From Ifrita kowaldi (taxonomy: Eukaryota > Chordata > Aves > Passeriformes > Cinclosomatidae): DNA of 64,000 nt. This document shows positions 57,311 to 64,000 of the stretch, in pieces (position 1 is the stretch's first letter; each line of letters starts with the position of its first letter). The stretch spans positions 84,302 through 148,301 of the forward strand of contig VZRS01007538.1 in assembly GCA_013398055.1 (NCBI GenBank), in the 5' to 3' direction. Position numbers and translations under genes: made by a program. Under the pieces are notes generated by a model. It saw nothing but the letters and a program-made list of their open reading frames with translations, was not told where the DNA came from and made no database searches.

Positions 57311-57533
57311 GAGAATCCCAGAATCCCAGAATGGTTTGGCTCAGAAGGGCCCTTAAAAACCACTTTGTTTGGGCAGGGACCCCTTCCACTGTCCCAGGCT
57401 GCTCCCAGCCCCAATGTCCAGCCTGGCCTTGGGCACTGCCAGGGATCCAGGGGCAGCCACAGCTGCTCTGGGCACCCTGTGCCAGGGCCTGCCCACCCTC
57501 CCAGGGAACAATTCCTTCCCAACATCTGATCCA
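57311..57533 (-). mobile_element. CR1 LINE 3' end
   Basis: It begins with the repeated tail agaatcccagaatcccagaa, then ccactgtcccaggctgctcc and ccagggaacaattccttccc. Confidence 0.93.
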
Positions 57534-58229
57534 CTGCTCTCCTCTGTCAGTTCAGTCGCTGCTCTGGGGAGGTTTGGGGTGTGTTGTACTCATGCAGACT
57601 TTTTCTGTCCTTTTTTTGCTCCCCTTTTCCCTCAGCTCTGGAAGTGGACATGCTGCACCCTGGTCCTTTTCTCCTCCTTTTGGCTGCTGGTAAAAATCCC
57701 TGCTGGAAGGAGCTAAGGAATTTCTTCCTCCTCTTGTAGCCATTTGCACTTAGTTATTTTTATGAAGGAGGAATAATGATTTGCAGATGGCAGAGCAGAG
57801 CCCTGTAAGAATGTGCCTTTCCTTTGAATGTGTCTTTTTACCGTGGGCTGAAGCCAACAGATTTAAGAGTCAGAGTGAAATCACGTGAGGCTGATCAGAG
57901 ACTGCCAGATTTGATCTGCCCAGCTCTGGATTTTTGATTTCTCCTTCACTTTGGTGGCTCTTGCCGTGGAGAGTGTCAGGAAGAGCCCAGTGGTCCCTGG
58001 ACCTGCCCTTCTCAGGGGTGTCAGTGGGTGCTGCCTGAGGGCACCCCCCGGTCATGTGAGTCACGGGTTCACAGCTCAGCCTCTGAGATTTGGGGCTCAT
58101 TATTCTGGTTTTTAATCCTCTCATCTTCCCAGTTCTCCCCAGTCCTTGCACTCCTCGAGTGAGTCACCGCTTGAGTTTTCAACAATGTTTTCTTCCCGTG
58201 TTTCCATGCAGGTTTCCTGCTGGTTTATG
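57534..58229. other. Unique sequence without recognised gene
   Basis: Nothing recognised on either strand. Confidence 0.5.
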
Positions 58230-58252
58230 GATTTGATTTGATTTGATTTGAT
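58230..58252. repeat. (GATTT)n microsatellite
   Basis: Four and a half copies of gattt. Confidence 0.95.
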
Positions 58253-59135
58253 GGTGTAGATGAGCTCAGAAAGCTGTAATTGTGTGGCCAGCAGTGGCTG
58301 TGATGCTGTGCCTGTCACTGTCACTGACTGTGGCTCAGCAGTTTGGGGCTGTTCCTGCAGGTTCTCCCCGGGCTGGGACAGCCCTGGGGCTGCACTCACA
58401 GCTCCATTCCCTGGCTTTATGGCAGGCAGAGTCTCTGCCGTGGCATCTGTTGAAACAGAATTGTGTAGAAATTAGCTGTTTAGTCTTAATTAACCTAATT
58501 AGTGCAGCGGGGAGCTGAGTGCTCCCCCGGGTGCAGCTCCAGCTGTGCCCATCCCTCTCCCTCCACAGCAGGGAGACCCTCAGGGACCAGGGGCACAGCC
58601 AAGGCAAACCAGATGAGCCTGGCTTGAAACTTGTTCCAGCAAATCTCTGTTTTTGGAGGAATTTGACTCTCCTGCTCCCAGCTGCCCCCGGGATGGTCCT
58701 GCACAGGACAGGCCCCACATCCTCACTCACACTCTGGCTGTCTCCAGCCTGCAAAGGCAAAAGCTTTTAATTTTTTTTTTTTTTAGATTAATCTGTTCAT
58801 TCTGCTTAATAAGGACTTAATGACAGCTTGAGCTTCTCGCTGGTGACTGAATATTTTAGTCCTTATGCAGTGTCTGGTGAGGTTTGTAGGAATTTGGTAT
58901 TGAGTTTGATAGGCATTGCCTTAGGCCTGAAAAATGCTGCTTCCACCAGGGTCTCACAGGGGTGAATCCAGAGACCCAGGAGGGTGGGGCTGCCAAACCT
59001 GAGCTCTTCCTAAGCAATCCCACGTGTGGAGGAGCTCTGTCATATCCATCTCACCTCTCTGGAAACCTCCCTCTGTGTCTGGCCCCACTGCTGGGCTGTC
59101 TGTGGGGGTGGGAGGGATCCAAGTGGAAGGAGAGG
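58253..59135. other. Unique sequence; poly-T run
   Basis: A T16 run lies near 58768-58783, followed by an AT-rich patch to 58930. No gene recognised. Confidence 0.5.
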
Positions 59136-59362
59136 TTTGGGTGGGAAGGGACCTTAAATCCCCCCCAGTCCCCCCCCTGCCATGGCAGGGACACCTCCCA
59201 CTGTCCCAGGCTGCTCCCAGCCCCAGTGTCCAGCCTGGCCTTGGGCACTGCCAGGGATCCAGGGGCAGCCCCAGCTGCTCTGGGAATTCCACCCCAGCCC
59301 CTCCCCACCCTCCCAGGGAACAATTCCTTCCCAGTATCCCATCCAACCCTGCCCTCTGGCTG
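59136..59362 (-). mobile_element. CR1 LINE 3' end
   Basis: It has gggtgggaagggaccttaaa, the block ccatggcagggacacctccc, and ends near aaccctgccctctggctgtt. Same insertion length class as 60318-60561. Confidence 0.93.
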
Positions 59363-60317
59363 TTCAAAATGCTTTATTTCCAGAACAGGAAGGGAAAATG
59401 AGAAAAAGAATGGTTTTCAGCTTTCTTTTCCTTTTTCGGGGTGTGAAAACTCTGAGGTTTGGTTTTCATTCAGAAAATGCAGAAAAGGGGAAACACGACC
59501 AGTGTGAAAATGAAATAAAACAATGGGGTTTGGGCAAAGCAAAGCACTTGTGAGAAAAACAGCAACTACAGTTTCATTGTCCTGAGTAATTGTTGCTGCC
59601 TTTTGGAGGGAGTTGAACACCCCTTAATTATGGATTGCAGATGATGTGGGCTGTGACCCCTGACAATGCAGAAATTAAATGCTGCCTTTGAATGCCCCAT
59701 TCGTTTAACAGCTGCTATTAGTTCATTTTAAGGGATTTTACAGGTCTGGGACTAGACCCAAGTCCCTCTGCCACCATCACACGATGCCATTGGCAGCACC
59801 AAGGGTTGCTGTGCTTTGTGCAGCTCGTGTGGGACCCAGCAAAGTCTGGTTTTGAGGCAGGTGGAGTGGAATCCTGGCTCTGTCCTGCATGTGTGGAGCT
59901 GGGAGAAGTTAAATCAGCTGGTGTGAGGCTGACTGCCACCACGGAGGGTTCACTGCTGCTCTGGTTCTGTGGGTCTGGGGAGCAGCCTCCACAGTTCAAC
60001 CTGTGTGTGTCCTCCCAGTGCTCCCAGTAAATCCCAGCAGTGGGCAGACTGGGCAAGCTCCAGCAGAGCAGTGCCTGTGCTTCTGTTCTGCCCTGGTATC
60101 TTTAGCTGGGACTGGTGAGGATGAAGAGGAATTTCCAGACTGTGTTTTCATGGAGAGGGAGTTGCTGGTGCCTGGTGGGTCGGCCCTGCCTGGGCTGAGC
60201 CTTGTCCATGGGATTGCTGCTGGGACCTCGCTGAAGCCAGGCTGGGCTTGGATCCTGGGCAGCACAAAGCCCAGGACAAGGCTGGGGTTTAGGCAGAGAG
60301 CACCCCAAACACCCTCA
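59363..60317. other. Unique sequence without recognised gene
   Basis: Nothing recognised. Confidence 0.5.
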
Positions 60318-60561
60318 TGGAATCCTGGAGAGCTTTGGATTGGAGGGACCTTAAAGCCCACCCAGTGCCCCCCCTGCCATGGCAGGGACACCTCTCACTG
60401 TCCCAGGCTGCTCCCAGCCCCAATGTCCAGCCTGGCCTTGGGCACTGCCAGGGATCCAGGGGCAGCCCCAGCTGCTCTGGGCACCCTGTGCCAGGGCCTG
60501 CCCACCCTCCCAGGGAACAATTCCTTCCCAATATCCCATCCAGCCCTGCCCTCTGGCAGTT
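60318..60561 (-). mobile_element. CR1 LINE 3' end
   Basis: It has ggattggagggaccttaaag, then ctcccagccccaatgtccag and ccagggaacaattccttccc, ending at ccctctggcagtt. Confidence 0.93.
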
Positions 60562-62562
60562 CAAAGTACAAAGAGAAGTTTTTTCCTCCCGGTTTTTGCG
60601 GAGCACGGGGAGTGTGGGTCCCTGGGAAGCTGAGTCACGGCTCTGTGCTGGAGACATCTGTCTCAGCAGTAATTAGAGGAGATGAAACCCATCAGTGACA
60701 AGCTCTGTCCCGGCAGTTGGAGCTCAGATTCTCATTTCATGCTGCAGAAGGATGAGTAATTCCAAATAGCTCTGCAGACGTTTAAAAGCACCCAAACCAT
60801 GACAGACAGCAGCGAGCAAATGAGAACAAGGTGGGTTATTAAATGCCTGCTGAGCACACACAAAGCCCCATTATCACCCAACACTGGTACAGGGGCTGTG
60901 TGCCTTGTACCTGTGCTGTGCTCCCCGGGCTGGGGCAGCTCTGGGGACGCCACACCTGAGCCTTGGTCTGCCAGCAGCTCCCTGGGCTCTGAGCCGGGCT
61001 GGAAACAGAAACTCAGCTGCTCTGTCCTGGTGCTTTCAGCAAGGAACTCCCCATTAAAAACACAGGGGAACCACTGGGTGGTGGAAGGAGTCTGCACCCT
61101 GAGACAGAAGGCTTGGAACACCCTGAAATTCCAGGGAGGAGCAGGAGAAGCCCAGCCGGTCTGAGCTGTCCATGGCAGGGAGGAGATGTGAGCTCCAGGC
61201 AGGATTTATCCCTGCTCCAGCAGGATGTGGGTAACTGTGCTTGGCAGAGCTCCCTTCCAGGGGAGATCAGTGAGCAGCTCCCAGTTAAACCAGTGAAGAG
61301 CTGAGAGGCATTTCCAGCTCCAGGGCCTCGGAGGAGCAGCTCCTTTTGCACCTGAATGCAGCTTTTTAATTAAACAAAAACTTTTGCCAGCGTTTTGTGC
61401 CCGGGAGTGCCAGCCCTGGTGGGGGGTGCTGATGGCATTGGCACTGCCGAGTTCAGGGGCTGGGATGGTGCCCAGGGCTTTTGGAGGGGATGGAAGTGTT
61501 TCCATTTGCCTTCAGGGATGTGGCTCACACTTTGGAAATGTAATTTGGAGTGGAGCCAGAACGTGGCCCAGGTCTCATTTTAAAGGGAATTTGGTTGAAG
61601 GCTTTTCATTGCTCTAAGTCCTGCAGTGACTTTAAGGCTGCCTGGTGACTCACAGGGACAATAAAATCAAACAAATAAAATAAAAATAACCTTAACGTGC
61701 TGGCGTGACTTGCAAAATGTGAGCAGTGCTGGAGAAGTTCTTCTCCTGTGTGACTCTGTGGGAGCAGAGGGATGCAGCAAAGCCACCCCCGAGGCTGCAG
61801 CAAAGAGCACTTCCTCCAGCAGAAAAATTTAGGGATAAATCTGGGAGCAATCAAAGTGGGATCTTCTGATTTTCTGCTTTGTTCCCATCTCTTCTGGCTT
61901 TGTGTGCTCACAGGAAATTTCTATATTTGTCATTTTGCGCTCGTGCCAAGCCCAGGGATGCTGATGAATTAGGGACTAATAACAATTAGTGTTGAAATCT
62001 AAACAAATGAGCAAGGAATGAGTCACAATTCTGGTGTGCCCTGAGGACACAGCACTGCTCATTGTCCCTTTTCCTCTGCCTTGTTCACTTCCTACATTCT
62101 GCTTTCCAAAACTCATCATTTCTATTTGGGTTTGCAAATGCATTTCAGAAAAAAGCCTGAGAAGTTTCCAAAACTGCAGTTCGGAAATGTAGAGTTGATG
62201 AGGATGTTTGGCTGCACTAAATCTGAAATTTTGCTCCATTTTAGTTTTATTATCAATTATTTAGAGTTTTGAACTTCTTGCAAACGCAGACATGCAGACA
62301 CACTCCGTTCCGATGAGCTCTAAATGAGGCTCCATCCATTCTATTGAAATGCTCCATTTCCTTTCTGGCAGAATTTCACTGGAATCACCATATTCCAGAT
62401 TTCTGAAGATAAAGTTTTTAGATGTTTTTGACTCATCTCTGTTTTTCAGACAGTCTGAATTCACAGCAAATCTCTGTCAGGGAAAAGTGTAAGACCAGAG
62501 CAGGGCTGTTCGTGTCCTTTGTTTTCAGGGTGCAGTGGAGTCTCACAAACTAAATTACAGGA
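60562..62562. other. Unique sequence; AT-rich 61975-62460
   Basis: No gene recognised. An A-rich patch lies at 61660-61690. 61975-62460 is AT-rich and complex, possibly conserved noncoding. Confidence 0.45.
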
Positions 62563-62820
62563 TAATCCTGGAATATCCTGAGTGGGCAGGGACCCCCAGG
62601 GATCACTGATCCAACCCCAGGCCCTGCCCAGACACCCCAACAACCCCACCCTGGGCATCCCTGGCAGCGCTGTCCAAACGCTCCTGGAGCTCTGGCAGCC
62701 TCGGGGCCGTGCCCATTCCCTGGGGAGCCTGGGCAGTGCCCAGCACCCTCTGGGGGAAGAACCTTTCCCAAAATCCAATCTAACCCTGCCCTGACCCGGC
62801 CCCAGCCCTTCCCTGGGGTC
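62563..62820 (-). mobile_element. CR1-like 3' fragment, diverged
   Basis: It has cagggacccccagggatcac, gatccaaccccaggccctgc and ggggaagaacctttcccaaa. Older subfamily than its neighbours. Confidence 0.8.
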
Positions 62821-63787
62821 TGAGCACACGTGGCTGTAAATCTGTGCCTGAGGATGTCCTGTGCTGCCGCTCTGGGGTTTGGAGCCTCTGTCGTGGATCA
62901 AGCAGAAGGAGCTGCTTCAGCAGGGAAGTTATTAGTGCTGGGCGCCCCTGAATGGCAAGGCTCGGATTCGGAGGGAAAAGCTGAAATGAGACATTTTCCA
63001 TTTTATGATTTTGTCTGTGGAGAAAGTCCTTTTAATCTCAATTTAATGAAAGTCGGCTCAAGACGTGTGAGTGACTGGGAGTGCTGGGGAGAGACAGCAG
63101 CAAAGCTTGAGGGGGGCTCAGAGCAAGATGAAATTCTGCTTGAGATGAGGCAGAATTTGGAAGGGGCTGGGTGACCACCATCCTCCTGTTTGGAAGGACC
63201 TGGTGCTTCATTTTTCATTTCTTTTTTCATTGGGGAATTCCAAGCTGTTTATACTGGAATGATTCCCACAGATGAGATGGGAAACGTGGTGGAATGAGTT
63301 AATCTGGTGCCAGGGACATCAGGAGCTCCCACCTTTGCCAGCCTCTCAGACCAAAATAAGGGCACAGTCTGGCCCCGTTTGCTGTGTGGGGGGTGTCCTT
63401 CAGCCTCCTGCCCTTGTCCTTTTCCCAGTGCCTGTTCCCAGAGCCTGCAGAGGTGGGAAGGGCTGGGGGTGTGCAGAGCACCCATCCCACCAGGGCAGGA
63501 GGCTCCTCTGGGCCTTCATCTTGTCCTTCACTGGTCCCTCACAAAAGTCCTTCAGAGAGCCCCACCCAGCCTTGTCCTGCCCCATGGGGCCTTCCAAAAG
63601 ATTGGTCCAGCTGGGAGAGGGGACAGGAATGGCCCCCACAGGGATAAATCTCCAGAAAGGTTTGCACCAGGACCTTGCCCAGCTGAGAGGGCCACATCAC
63701 AAAGAGCTTCAGGCTCGCTGCTTCCTGGGGACATCACATCTGCTGGCAAAGCCACTCTGTCCCCGCAGGTGGGACAGCCAGCCCAGG
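62821..63787. other. Unique sequence without recognised gene
   Basis: Nothing recognised. Confidence 0.5.
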
Positions 63788-64000
63788 CTGCTGTCCCTTT
63801 GGGAAGGCTGTGCCTGTCCCCTGGCAAGGCTGTCCCCTGTCCCCTGGGAAGGCTGTCCCCTGTCCCTTTGGGAAGGCTGTGCCTGTCCCCTGGCAAGGCT
63901 GTCCCCTGTCCCCTGGGAAGGCTGTCCCCTGTCCCTTTGGGAAGGCTGTCCCGTGTCTCTGGGAAGGCTGTCCTGTGCCCCTGGGAAGGCTGTCCCCTGT
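63788..64000. repeat. 22-24 bp C-rich minisatellite, continues past window
   Basis: Units such as aaggctgtcccctgtcccct plus ggg, alternating with a tttggg and a gcctgtcccctggc form. Unit length drifts from 22 to 24 bases. The array is cut by the window end. Confidence 0.93.

Larger units (their letters stand above)
24777..64000 (+). other. GALNT17: Intron downstream of the GALNT17 exon (inferred)
   Basis: The next exon of the family should begin with VWLCGGSMEVLPC and include a SRVAHIER motif. Neither was seen to the end of the window. The stretch is therefore inferred to be one long phase-0 intron with repeats and possible noncoding conserved islands. It could host nested noncoding genes that cannot be recognised by eye. 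Confidence 0.6.

Noticed and set aside
59154..59342. Recurring Trp/Gly-rich short peptide (MGYWEGIVPWEGG type) at many loci
   Set aside because: Translation of the CR1 3' untranslated region in one frame, not a gene family.
1..64000. CRISPR arrays, operons, bacterial or phage genes, tRNA genes
   Set aside because: Tandem arrays here have no spacer-repeat pattern; composition and repeats are avian nuclear; no tRNA cloverleaf was recognised by eye.

Overview
This is a 64 kb piece of a vertebrate genome, almost certainly avian and probably from a songbird. About two dozen copies of the CR1 LINE 3' end lie on both strands, and there are retroviral-type LTRs, many G+C-rich minisatellites and almost no dense coding sequence. 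There is no operon structure, no CRISPR array, and I recognised no tRNA or rRNA gene.

Only one coding piece can be supported firmly: a 118-base exon at 24653-24770 (+). It encodes part of the catalytic domain of a Y-subfamily polypeptide N-acetylgalactosaminyltransferase, best matching GALNT17 (formerly WBSCR17/GALNTL3). It has a good acceptor, a GT donor and the phases expected for this family. The rest of the window is best read as the two large introns around it. No second GALNT17 exon was recognised.

Layout: 1-8.9 kb holds a CR1 end, an antisense LTR-like block, an LTR stub that stops at a single N, a CpG-rich 23-bp minisatellite and two more CR1 pieces. A complete solo LTR with a 5-bp target duplication sits at 8.9-9.5 kb. 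From 10 to 23 kb there are CR1 copies, a (GGGCA)7 run, a 31-bp array, a near-perfect 104-bp inverted repeat and a 60-bp array split by a CR1. The exon is at 24.7 kb. From 26 to 49 kb there is a G-rich minisatellite with a gap, several AT-rich unique islands that look like conserved noncoding DNA, more CR1, and a 407-bp direct duplication bracketed by single Ns that is probably an assembly artefact. From 49 to 64 kb there is an 11-bp/77-bp higher-order minisatellite, a long CR1 with reverse-transcriptase remnants, four more antisense CR1 ends and a minisatellite running off the window.

Most long open frames here are by-products of minisatellites or CR1 copies. I found no new multi-gene system. 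The items most worth checking are the inverted repeat, the N-flanked duplication, the higher-order array and the AT-rich islands.
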